A stretch of DNA of 5,814 nucleotides, from assembly GCA_017559885.1 (NCBI GenBank), contig JAFYQN010000063.1, forward strand, positions 1-5,814, in the 5' to 3' direction. The notes below the pieces were generated by a model, which was not told the DNA's origin, ran no database searches, and saw only the letters and a program-made list of their open reading frames with translations. The stretch's first letter is position 1. Every line of letters begins with the position of its first letter. A program made the translations under genes and the position numbers. Origin of the DNA: Clostridia bacterium (GTDB lineage Bacteria; Bacillota; Clostridia; Oscillospirales; Acutalibacteraceae). Below, in pieces: positions 1 to 4,965 of the stretch.

Positions 1-265
1 CAAGTTCAAGCGGTACAATATCACAATGAAGTGACACAGCATTACAAACTGCGCCCCCAACCGAAGGCACAACCGAAGAAACAATGCAATCTTCGATTTG
101 ATGCGCATTAAGTCCGTGTAGTTCTAAAATATTTTTAATTTCAACTGCGTATTGGTCAGACGTTGTGCCGTGAACTGTAGCAAGACGAGCTGTAAAAGAC
201 AAAACGTCGTTATCATACGCGCCAAGGGTGATATTTGTATTGCCGATATCAATTGCAAGCAGCAT
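1..265 (-). CDS. coaX: Type III pantothenate kinase, N-terminal part (3' end outside window)
   Basis: CoaX phosphorylates pantothenate in the first step of coenzyme A synthesis in the cytoplasm. The visible 88 residues begin MLLAIDIGNTN, which carries the DIGNTN phosphate-binding motif (residues 6-11) of the ASKHA-fold type III kinases. They continue through an SSVVPSV stretch (about 67-73) typical of the family. The usual length is about 255 residues, so roughly the first third is present and the gene runs off the left edge. The start at 265 is chosen because AGGAG lies 10 nt upstream (280-276) and the phosphate-binding motif normally sits at the extreme N-terminus. The gene is divergent from rpsF and has its own promoter. 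The pantothenate- and ATP-binding residues further on are not visible. Identification rests on these motifs and is quite secure. Confidence 0.93.
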   Translation of the reverse strand, partial: MLLAIDIGNTNITLGAYDNDVLSFTARLATVHGTTSDQYAVEIKNILELHGLNAHQIEDCIVSSVVPSVGGAVCNAVSLHCDIVPLEL

Positions 266-298
266 AAATCAAATTCTCCTTTACACATTTTCGCGTAT

Positions 299-327
299 AT
301 TATATTATATAGTAAATAAAAAATCAA
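299..327 (-). promoter_or_regulatory. Sigma-A-type promoter for coaX
   Basis: On the minus strand TTGATT (327-322) and TATAAT (304-299) are separated by 17 bp. The -35 has two mismatches to TTGACA and the -10 is perfect. A second overlapping TATAAT lies at 309-304. Transcription would start near 292, giving a leader of about 26 nt that contains the AGGAG site of coaX. The call is inferred from sequence only. Confidence 0.6.
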
Positions 328-345
328 TTAAATTTGCAAAAAAAG

Positions 346-373
346 TTGACAAATTTTAATTTTATGTTATAAT
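346..373 (+). promoter_or_regulatory. Sigma-A promoter for the rpsF-ssb-rpsR operon
   Basis: A perfect TTGACA (346-351) and a perfect TATAAT (368-373) are separated by 16 bp, with a TG extended -10 at 365-366. This is a near-consensus promoter, as expected for a ribosomal protein operon. The predicted start near 380 gives a leader of about 84 nt before rpsF. It lies 18 bp from the divergent coaX promoter. Confidence 0.85.
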
Positions 374-379
374 GTTAGT

Positions 380-463
380 CGCTAATTGAGATTTTGCTCA
401 AATTTAGCTCCTTGCCCCGTGTGAAATGCACGGAGCCATTAGACCAGAAGGAGGTGCAACGAA
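380..463 (+). promoter_or_regulatory. Structured rpsF leader, candidate S6:S18 autoregulatory element
   Basis: The leader can form a 5' hairpin (about 384-404, GAG/CTC core). It also has a central hairpin CCGTG (417-421)/CACGG (429-433) with a C-rich stretch (415-418) on its 5' side. CTCCTT at 408-413 is exactly complementary to AAGGAG at 448-453, which is the rpsF Shine-Dalgarno. The same bases also pair as GCTCC (407-411) with GGAGC (432-436), so two structures exclude each other. An S6:S18-binding leader that represses the operon is known upstream of rpsF in many bacteria and includes a CCG next to a hairpin. Whether this leader fits that exact consensus was inferred from memory of the motif and not tested by covariance search. 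Confidence 0.6.
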
Positions 464-745
464 ATGACCAATAAGTATGAGGTAGCTCTTGTTCTTTCAG
501 TAGCAAACGGCGATGACGCTGTTAACGCACTTAAGGAAAAGTTCAATGACCTTATGACAAAGAATGGTACGGTCGAAAATGTTGACGAATGGGGTAAGCG
601 TAGACTTGCATATCCAATCAACGACGAGACAGAAGGTTACTACATCTTCACAACTATCGACTGTGAACCATCTTTACCTGCTGAACTTGAACGTATAGCA
701 GGCATTACCGAAGGCGTTCTTCGCATTATGGTAATCAGAAAGTAA
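464..745 (+). CDS. rpsF: 30S ribosomal protein bS6
   Basis: S6 is a small-subunit protein that binds the platform of 16S rRNA together with S18. The 93-residue product has the usual length and fold order. It shows an N-terminal beta strand (YEVALVLS, 5-12), a central WGKRRLAYPI block (43-52) that is a hallmark of the family, and the C-terminal EGVLRIMVIRK strand (83-93). The start at 464 follows GAAGGAGGTG (447-456), a near-perfect Shine-Dalgarno at normal spacing. It is the first gene of rpsF-ssb-rpsR, the standard bacterial order. Expression is probably controlled by the upstream near-consensus promoter and by leader RNA folding that can hide the ribosome binding site. Confidence 0.97.
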   Translation: MTNKYEVALVLSVANGDDAVNALKEKFNDLMTKNGTVENVDEWGKRRLAYPINDETEGYYIFTTIDCEPSLPAELERIAGITEGVLRIMVIRK

Positions 746-760
746 TGGAGGAAAAATTAA

Positions 761-1180
761 ATGTTTAATCTTGTAGTGTTAACAGGACGTCTGACAGCAG
801 ACCCTGAACTTAAAACAACACCAAACGGTGTACCTGTTACAACGTTTTCCATTGCTGTAAATCGTAACTATCGTGCCGGTGAAGAACAGCAAACTGACTT
901 TATCAACATTGTTGCTTGGCGTCAGCGCGCTGAATTTATCACCAAATATTTCAAAAAGGGCAGTATGATTGGTATTGAAGGTTCAATTCAAACCCGTAGA
1001 TACCAAGACAAAAACGGCAACAATCGCACAGCATTTGAGGTTGTTGTTAACAACGCACAATTTGTAGAAGCAAAACGTGATGGTACATCAGTGCCAAGTA
1101 ATGAGCCAGCAGCTTTTAGCAATGCTGATGCAAGCGACTTTGCCGAAATTGGCGGTATGGACGACGATTTGCCCTTCTAA
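761..1180 (+). CDS. ssb: Single-stranded DNA-binding protein
   Basis: SSB coats single-stranded DNA as a tetramer during replication, repair and recombination, and recruits partner proteins through its tail. The 139-residue product starts MFNLVVLTGRLTADPELK, has an OB-fold domain to about residue 105 (with VAWR at 51-54 and the GSIQTRRY strand at 74-81), and ends in the acidic peptide MDDDLPF that binds partner enzymes. The linker between domain and tail is short (about 25-30 residues); E. coli and B. subtilis SSB are around 170-180 residues. GGAGG at 747-751 precedes the start, 15 nt after rpsF. Location between rpsF and rpsR is the conserved context of the main replicative SSB. Confidence 0.97.
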   Translation: MFNLVVLTGRLTADPELKTTPNGVPVTTFSIAVNRNYRAGEEQQTDFINIVAWRQRAEFITKYFKKGSMIGIEGSIQTRRYQDKNGNNRTAFEVVVNNAQFVEAKRDGTSVPSNEPAAFSNADASDFAEIGGMDDDLPF

Positions 1181-1204
1181 TTTTATTAAAGGAGGAACTT
1201 TTCC

Positions 1205-1444
1205 ATGGAAAAGACAGATAGACCACTTCACAGAAAGCCACGCAAAAAGGTTTGTCATTTTTGCGCTGACCGTGTAGAAGCTATTGATTATAAGGATGTA
1301 GCACGTCTTCGTAAGTATGTTTCTGAAAGAGCTAAGATTTTACCTCGCAGAACAACAGGTACTTGCGCTAAGCATCAACGTGAATTGACAACCGCTATCA
1401 AACGCGCTCGTCAAATCGCTTTACTTCCTTATAGCAACGACTAA
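1205..1444 (+). CDS. rpsR: 30S ribosomal protein bS18, zinc-binding form
   Basis: S18 pairs with S6 on the 30S platform. The 79-residue product has a basic N-terminus, CHFC at 17-20 and CAKH at 54-57. These four ligands indicate the zinc-binding (C+) version of the protein; zinc-free paralogues lack them. The RKYVSERAKILPRR block (36-49) and the RQIALLPY end (69-76) are typical of S18. AAAGGAGG at 1188-1195 gives a strong ribosome binding site. The gene begins 24 nt after ssb and is the last gene of the operon, followed within 10 nt by an intrinsic terminator. A ZIP metal transporter lies downstream but behind its own terminators, so no operon link is implied. Confidence 0.97.
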   Translation: MEKTDRPLHRKPRKKVCHFCADRVEAIDYKDVARLRKYVSERAKILPRRTTGTCAKHQRELTTAIKRARQIALLPYSND

Positions 1445-1452
1445 TAACATTA

Positions 1453-1488
1453 AACCCGACAAGGTAAAACTTGTCGGGTTGTTTTTTT
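1453..1488 (+). terminator. Intrinsic terminator of rpsF-ssb-rpsR
   Basis: AACCCGACAAG (1453-1463) and CTTGTCGGGTT (1470-1480) form a perfect 11-bp stem with a 6-nt loop, followed by seven T residues (1482-1488). A second small dyad, TCAAAGC/GCTTTGA (1491-1507) followed by TTTT, may act as a weak backup. Confidence 0.93.
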
Positions 1489-1627
1489 ATTCAAAGCAAC
1501 GCTTTGATTTTGCTCAATTTTTAATTTGTTGAAAACCTTTTTAAATTTTGTTCGGTTCTTTTTTTGATGCATATATAAAAATCATATCATGGAAAAGCGT
1601 TGGAAGTTTTTGTAATTGAAAAAGGCT

Positions 1628-1661
1628 AAAAAAAGAAACCCCACATTTTATGCGGGGTTTC
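1628..1661 (-). terminator. Intrinsic terminator of tRNA-Lys
   Basis: On the minus strand GAAACCCCGCAT (1661-1650) pairs with ATGTGGGGTTTC (1646-1635), a 12-bp stem with one G-T pair and a 3-nt loop. Seven T residues follow (1634-1628). The stem starts one base past the tRNA CCA end, so release occurs just beyond the mature tRNA. Confidence 0.9.
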
Positions 1662-1662
1662 G

Positions 1663-1738
1663 TGGTGATCCATCGGGGAATCGAACCCCGGACACCATGA
1701 TTAAAAGTCATGTGCTCTGCCAGCTGAGCTAATGAATC
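1663..1738 (-). tRNA. tRNA-Lys (anticodon UUU)
   Basis: The minus strand folds as a complete 76-nt cloverleaf. The acceptor stem is GATTCAT/ATGGATC with discriminator A and an encoded CCA. The D arm is GCTC/GAGC with GG in the loop. The anticodon stem is CATGA/TCATG with loop CTTTTAA, so the anticodon is TTT at 1705-1703. The variable loop has 5 nt, and the T arm is CGGGG/CCCCG with loop TTCGATT. It decodes AAA and AAG. It stands alone between its own promoter and terminator, in the direction opposite to its neighbours. Confidence 0.97.
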
Positions 1739-1762
1739 ATCTATTTTTTTGACAGCTTTAAT

Positions 1763-1791
1763 ATTATAACAACATTAGTGTGCGATGTCAA
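1763..1791 (-). promoter_or_regulatory. Consensus sigma-A promoter for tRNA-Lys
   Basis: On the minus strand a perfect TTGACA (1791-1786) and a perfect TATAAT (1768-1763) are separated by exactly 17 bp. The start is expected near 1756, about 18 nt before the mature tRNA. A full consensus promoter fits a highly transcribed stable RNA gene. Confidence 0.92.
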
Positions 1792-1840
1792 GCAAAATAT
1801 TAATAAATTTAATACTTTTTTTAAAAATTTTTCTTTTTAA

Positions 1841-1846
1841 TATAAT
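1841..1846 (+). promoter_or_regulatory. Possible -10 box for the ZIP transporter gene
   Basis: TATAAT at 1841-1846 lies about 70 bp upstream of the transporter start, in a spacer (1792-1900) that is otherwise AT-rich and featureless. No good -35 is found 16-18 bp upstream, only a T-rich run. An alternative, TTCACA (1866-1871) with TATACT (1890-1895), would start transcription inside the ribosome binding site and is less likely. No clear metal-regulator operator was recognised. Confidence 0.3.
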
Positions 1847-1913
1847 TATAGCTTTTTAACATCTTTTCACATCCCGTATTGGTATTAAATATACTGTTTT
1901 AGGAGGGTGTAAA

Positions 1914-2708
1914 ATGAACGTTTATATTCTTTTAGCGTTGGTAGCTACTGTTGCAACGTGGCTTCTTACGGCGTTAGGCGCAGCAGTTGTAATATTTTTG
2001 AAAACACCAAAACAAAGTTTTTTAAACCTTATGTTAGGTTTTTCGGCAGGAGTAATGATTGCGGCATCGTTTTGGTCGTTGTTACAACCTGCAATAGAAC
2101 GCGCCCAACTTATACTTAATACGCCGTCTTATTTGGTTGTTACTGTTGGTTTTTTATTTGGCGCAGTATTTATATGGTTTTCTGATAAGGCGGTTTCATA
2201 TACAATTAAAAAAGCAAAAATTAATAAATCGAACAATAAAATTAATCGTGTTATAATGCTTATTATGTCTATAACACTTCATAATATACCAGAGGGTTTG
2301 GCGGTTGGCGTTGCATTTGGTTTGCTTAAACAAAATTATAGCAATGCTTCTTTGATGGGAGCAATTTCAATCGCCGTAGGTATTGGTTTACAAAACTTTC
2401 CCGAGGGCGCGGCAGTTTCTTTACCACTTAGAAGGGAAGGGTACTCGCGAAGAAAAAGTTTCTTTTACGGAGAATTATCGGCGATAGTTGAGCCAATAGC
2501 AGGTGTTGTTGGCGCGGTTCTTGTATCAACTGTTGAAAAAATTTTACCATTTGCTTTATCATTTGCCGCAGGCGCGATGATTATTGTAGCGGTTCACGAA
2601 CTAATACCTGAATGTCAACAAAATAAATCTGAGCAACCATATACTGCAACTATGGGTATTATAACCGGATTTGCAATAATGATGCTTTTGGATGTAATGT
2701 TAGGATAA
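1914..2708 (+). CDS. ZIP-family divalent metal transporter (ZupT-like)
   Basis: This is an integral inner-membrane protein expected to import divalent metals, most likely zinc. The 264 residues form about eight hydrophobic segments (roughly 4-29, 36-58, 72-91, 112-137, 144-170, 186-207, 211-230, 243-263). The family signature HNIPEG lies at 123-128 in segment 4, QNFPEG at 160-165 in segment 5, and further polar residues E187, E193 and HELIPE (228-233) follow. These H/N/E residues form the binuclear metal site in known ZIPs. The cytoplasmic loop between segments 3 and 4 (91-111) is Lys/Asn-rich and has no histidine cluster, unlike many eukaryotic ZIPs. AGGAGGG (1901-1907) supports the start. 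It is a single-gene unit bounded by terminators. Substrate specificity (Zn, Fe, Mn or Co) cannot be read from the sequence. Confidence 0.92.
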   Translation: MNVYILLALVATVATWLLTALGAAVVIFLKTPKQSFLNLMLGFSAGVMIAASFWSLLQPAIERAQLILNTPSYLVVTVGFLFGAVFIWFSDKAVSYTIKKAKINKSNNKINRVIMLIMSITLHNIPEGLAVGVAFGLLKQNYSNASLMGAISIAVGIGLQNFPEGAAVSLPLRREGYSRRKSFFYGELSAIVEPIAGVVGAVLVSTVEKILPFALSFAAGAMIIVAVHELIPECQQNKSEQPYTATMGIITGFAIMMLLDVMLG

Positions 2709-2749
2709 AACCACCTATTGTTAAATATTTAACAATAGGTGGTTTTTTT
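2707..2749 (+). terminator. Perfect-palindrome intrinsic terminator after the ZIP gene
   Basis: Positions 2707-2746 form a perfect 40-nt palindrome whose outer arm contains ACCACCTATTGTT and whose centre is AAATATTT. Its 3' arm runs into seven T residues (2743-2749). It begins within the TAA stop codon. Because the 5' arm begins with four A residues, it could also work weakly on the opposite strand. Confidence 0.93.
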
Positions 2750-2992
2750 CTGTTAAAAACATATTTATATAGAAAATAGCGATTTATACAACATGTTAAT
2801 AACGCAGTATTATATTTAATATAATGTACAAATAGGTAATATATTATATCTAATAATTAAAATTCACACAAAAATAATGTTGTATAATTTTTGTGTCTGG
2901 TTTGCCAACGTTTTAATAATTTAGCTATTAACATATAAATAGTTATAAAAATTTATACAAAATAGTATTTTACAACAAATTATGGTTTAACG

Positions 2993-3063
2993 TCATCGAA
3001 TAGAAATATTTTTGACATACAATGTATCGTTTAAGAAATTTCTATTTGATGAATTGTTTTTTT
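2993..3063 (+). repeat. Long imperfect hairpin followed by a T-run
   Basis: TCATCGAATAGAAAT (2993-3007) is complementary to ATTTCTATTTGATGA (3038-3052) over 15 positions with one G-T wobble. Inside, TTTT pairs with AAGA (3009-3012/3033-3036, one wobble) and ATAC (3017-3020) pairs with GTAT (3024-3027) around a 3-nt loop. Nearly the whole 60 nt can therefore fold into one rod. Seven T residues follow at 3057-3063, 4 nt after the stem. It could be the terminator or body of a small RNA, or a MITE-like remnant. No promoter for such an RNA was identified. Confidence 0.55.
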
Positions 3064-3231
3064 AATAAAGGATAGTAAATGATTGTTAAAGAAATTTTCA
3101 AAAGTGATAATAAAATTTAATTTAAGGTGAAATAACAGTATTTACTGATTAAATAAGAAATTTGGTAAAATGCACCAAAATTCGCGGATAACCATATATA
3201 AAGATATTAAAGCACTGTTATCACTACCCTC

Positions 3232-3261
3232 AATTATACAAAATATTCATTTTGTATAATT
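3232..3261. repeat. Perfect 13-bp inverted repeat with TTATACAA core
   Basis: AATTATACAAAAT (3232-3244) and ATTTTGTATAATT (3249-3261) are perfect inverted copies around the 4-nt spacer ATTC. Each arm contains the octamer that recurs in this desert. There is no T-run directly after it, so it is not a classical terminator. An operator or a recombination or replication protein site is possible. Confidence 0.6.
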
Positions 3262-3312
3262 CGCAATTAGATTTTAGGGGTGCTTCTCTATCAAAGTTTT
3301 TGTTTGCTTTTT

Positions 3313-3336
3313 TATACAAATAAGTGGTTTTGTATA
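3313..3336. repeat. 8-bp inverted repeat, TATACAAA / TTTGTATA
   Basis: TATACAAA (3313-3320) and TTTGTATA (3329-3336) are separated by 8 bp. The arms share the core of the larger dyad at 3232-3261, about 75 bp upstream. The regular look of a spaced dyad suggests a protein-binding site, but this is inference. Confidence 0.45.
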
Positions 3337-3353
3337 TCTATACTATAATTAAT

Positions 3354-3399
3354 AAATAAAAAGCACAAATCACAAGTAAATGAAATGTGCTTTTTATTT
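3354..3399 (-). terminator. Terminator of spoIIM-xerD, possibly bidirectional
   Basis: AAATAAAAAGCACA (3354-3367) and TGTGCTTTTTATTT (3386-3399) form a 14-bp stem with an 18-nt loop. In the minus direction the stem's 3' arm gives TGTGCTTTTTATTT. The xerD stop codon (3396-3394) is inside the stem. The symmetric A/T runs could also stop transcription coming from the left. The large loop makes it weaker than the other terminators in this window. Confidence 0.65.
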
Positions 3400-4284
3400 T
3401 GCCAATGGATGAAATTTTGCATAAGACTGAACGTATTTGCTTTTTAACATTTGCGCGTAAATTTGTGTTGAAGATATATCAGCGTGACCAAGCATGTCCT
3501 TTATATCTTTTAGCTGCGCCCCGTTCTCAAGCAAATGCGCCGCGAATGAATGTCGTAACGTATGCGGTGTAATATCTTTCTTTATTCCTGCTTTGTCGGC
3601 ATAATGTTTAATAATTTTCCAAAAGCCCTGACGTGACATAGGTTGTCCGCTCATATTTGTAAATAAATGCTCTTCGTCATTATTTTGAACCAACGCAGGT
3701 CTTGCTACCATGCAATACTCGGTAAGATGCTTGTTGGCCGACGGATATAAAGGCACAATACGTTCGTGTTTGCTGTTGTGCATATGTATGATACCTATTT
3801 GTAAATTAATATCATTAACGCTTAATTCAATAAGTTCTGATACCTTAATACCTGTCGCATAAAGAAGTTCAAGCATTGCTTTATCACGAATGCTCTTATA
3901 ATCATTACCGTCGGGTTGGGATAATAAAAGCATTATTTCTTTTGAATCAAGTACGTCAGGTATTTTTCGTGTTGTTTTTGGCCCTTTTATATCCTTGGTC
4001 GGATCATCTTGAATGGTTCCGTTAGATACAAGAAAACTAAAATATGAATGCAGTGACGCAATAGTTCTTGTTTTGGTAGCGTCAGATTTACCCAAAAAGG
4101 TTAAATATTCTATGTACTTAATAATATAATTCTCATTTATTTTTTCAATGCTTTTTGCACCGTTTTGTGAGCAGTACAGTAAAAATTGATTAACGTCGCG
4201 TAAATACGCGTCTAAAGTGTTTTTAGAGCATTTTTTGGTAGTTTCTAAATAGTTTTTAAATAATTCTAAACACTTATTACCCAT
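3394..4284 (-). CDS. xerD: Tyrosine recombinase, XerD-like, with altered catalytic site
   Basis: XerD-type enzymes cut and rejoin DNA through a tyrosine, usually at dif to resolve chromosome dimers. The 296 residues match the usual length: an N-terminal SAM-like core-binding domain (about 1-90) and a catalytic domain (about 105-290). H241, R244 (HTLRH), H267 (GHADIS) and the nucleophile Y276 (TQIYAQM) are present. The first catalytic arginine, normally in GLRVSEL or GIRVSEL, is lysine here (K147 in GIKVSEL, codon AAG at 3846-3844). The beta-hairpin that usually reads GKGNKER is one residue shorter, NSKHER (170-175), so the catalytic lysine is either shifted to K172 or absent. AGGAGGTGA (4299-4291) marks the start. 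It is 21 nt downstream of spoIIM, and the same pair lies close together in Bacillus and clostridia, which favours XerD over a phage integrase. Full activity is uncertain. Confidence 0.88.
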   Translation of the reverse strand: MGNKCLELFKNYLETTKKCSKNTLDAYLRDVNQFLLYCSQNGAKSIEKINENYIIKYIEYLTFLGKSDATKTRTIASLHSYFSFLVSNGTIQDDPTKDIKGPKTTRKIPDVLDSKEIMLLLSQPDGNDYKSIRDKAMLELLYATGIKVSELIELSVNDINLQIGIIHMHNSKHERIVPLYPSANKHLTEYCMVARPALVQNNDEEHLFTNMSGQPMSRQGFWKIIKHYADKAGIKKDITPHTLRHSFAAHLLENGAQLKDIKDMLGHADISSTQIYAQMLKSKYVQSYAKFHPLAK

Positions 4285-4305
4285 ACTGACTCACCTCCTC
4301 GAGTG

Positions 4306-4935
4306 TTAAAAGTTAAAAAATTTTAAGAATAATAAATTAAGAATAATTTCAAGCGTTGAACATATAAGCGACATAGCCGCAAAAATTAAATACTTTATAC
4401 AATAATCTTTAAATTGCATATAAAGACTTGACGCCTTGCTTTGCGGTAACGTAAGTTTTGCTATTGCTAACGAAAAATTAATTGCATATTTGGCGGCAAA
4501 AAAACAACACATTATAAAAAAGATACTTGACGGTATTAAAATTATAGCATTAAACGCTATACCGTTAAGACCGTGCGTTGAATAAATGTAAGATGTAATA
4601 CAACCAAATATTATTCCCTGCCATAACGTTATAAACGGTGTAACAGCGACTCCGAGCATTGATGTACCGGACAAAAAGTAAAGTATTATTATTGCAAAAT
4701 ACTTTAAAGAACATAATAATAACTTCTTAAAAAACAAATTTCCGTTATGAAGTTCAATGTAGTTGTTTATTAAATGTTCGGCGTTTTGCGATAGAAAATT
4801 ATTTTTTGAAAGCACCGTTGTTCCAAGCGCGATACCTAAAATAAATATACCGCATAACGCTATAAATATTTTGTTAAGGGTTACATAATCCAATATCTTT
4901 ACCCTTTTCAAGTTTACTATTATTCCTTTTCTCAT
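4306..4935 (-). CDS. spoIIM: Stage II sporulation protein M
   Basis: SpoIIM is a mother-cell membrane protein that, with SpoIID and SpoIIP, drives septal peptidoglycan remodelling and engulfment of the forespore. The 209-residue product (B. subtilis about 214) has about five hydrophobic segments (22-43, 71-89, 92-119, 125-148, 180-205) and a short basic N-terminus. The stretch FLSGTSMLGVAVTPFITLWQ (88-107), followed by GIIFG, resembles the conserved centre of the family. Sequence conservation is modest, and the call leans on size, topology and the xerD neighbour. AAAGGAG (4950-4944) lies 8 nt before the ATG. A sigma-E-like promoter just upstream fits sporulation control. The start codon is part of a 9-bp inverted repeat (4931-4965). 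It is the first gene of the spoIIM-xerD operon. Confidence 0.8.
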   Translation of the reverse strand: MRKGIIVNLKRVKILDYVTLNKIFIALCGIFILGIALGTTVLSKNNFLSQNAEHLINNYIELHNGNLFFKKLLLCSLKYFAIIILYFLSGTSMLGVAVTPFITLWQGIIFGCITSYIYSTHGLNGIAFNAIILIPSSIFFIMCCFFAAKYAINFSLAIAKLTLPQSKASSLYMQFKDYCIKYLIFAAMSLICSTLEIILNLLFLKFFNF

Positions 4936-4965
4936 ATAAACATCTCCTTTAAGAAATTATATGAG
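4931..4965 (-). repeat. Inverted repeat spanning the spoIIM start and ribosome binding site
   Basis: CTCATATAA (4931-4939) and TTATATGAG (4957-4965) are perfect 9-bp inverted copies. On the minus-strand RNA the spoIIM AUG lies in the 3' arm, and the Shine-Dalgarno lies in the 17-nt loop. If transcription starts upstream of 4965 the start codon would be paired. It may equally be a by-product of the CATATAAT -10-like sequence in the same place. Confidence 0.45.

Larger units (their letters stand above)
2750..3357. other. AT-rich gene desert with many inverted repeats
   Basis: About 600 bp lie between two terminators without any ORF that looks like a gene. Base composition is far more AT-rich than in the flanking genes. 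The octamer TTATACAA or its complement occurs at 2784, 2880, 2953, 3234, 3252 and 3312, with a near-copy at 3330. Several dyads are present: ACACAAAAAT (2866-2875)/ATTTTTGTGT (2887-2896), ATGTTAATA (2793)/TATTAACAT (2926), a long hairpin at 2993-3052, and others listed separately. No sigma-A promoter with both boxes was found here. It could be a decayed mobile element, a small-RNA locus or a protein-binding region. None of these is established. Confidence 0.6.

Noticed and set aside
124..327. 67-codon minus-strand ORF
   Set aside because: It overlaps coaX in another frame and runs into the promoter spacer. The coaX frame has clear motifs, so this is a shadow.
439..621. 60-codon minus-strand ORF opposite rpsF
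   Set aside because: It is antisense to a conserved ribosomal protein gene and its translation resembles no known protein.
1077..1277. 66-codon plus-strand ORF across the ssb-rpsR junction
   Set aside because: It is out of frame with both real genes and has no ribosome binding site of its own.
390..1517. Exact 12-bp direct repeat GATTTTGCTCAA at 390-401 and 1506-1517, flanking the rpsF operon
   Set aside because: A few 12-bp exact repeats are expected by chance in an AT-rich window of this size. No target-site duplication or element ends are associated with it.
1663..1738. tRNA-Lys as attachment site of an integrated element using the nearby recombinase
   Set aside because: No partial copy of the tRNA 3' end was seen elsewhere in the window, and the recombinase sits in a conserved spoIIM context.
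1866..1895. TTCACA-N18-TATACT as the ZIP gene promoter
   Set aside because: The implied start at about 1902 would cut into the Shine-Dalgarno at 1901-1907.
2784..3319. TTATACAA copies as DnaA boxes of an origin
   Set aside because: They differ from TTATCCACA at two positions, no dnaA, dnaN or rep gene is nearby, and the neighbours are ordinary chromosomal genes.
2750..3357. CRISPR array
   Set aside because: The repeats are short, irregularly spaced and in both orientations, without constant-length spacers or cas genes.
3387..3572. 61-codon plus-strand ORF opposite the 3' end of xerD
   Set aside because: It is antisense to the well-supported recombinase frame and starts in the terminator stem.
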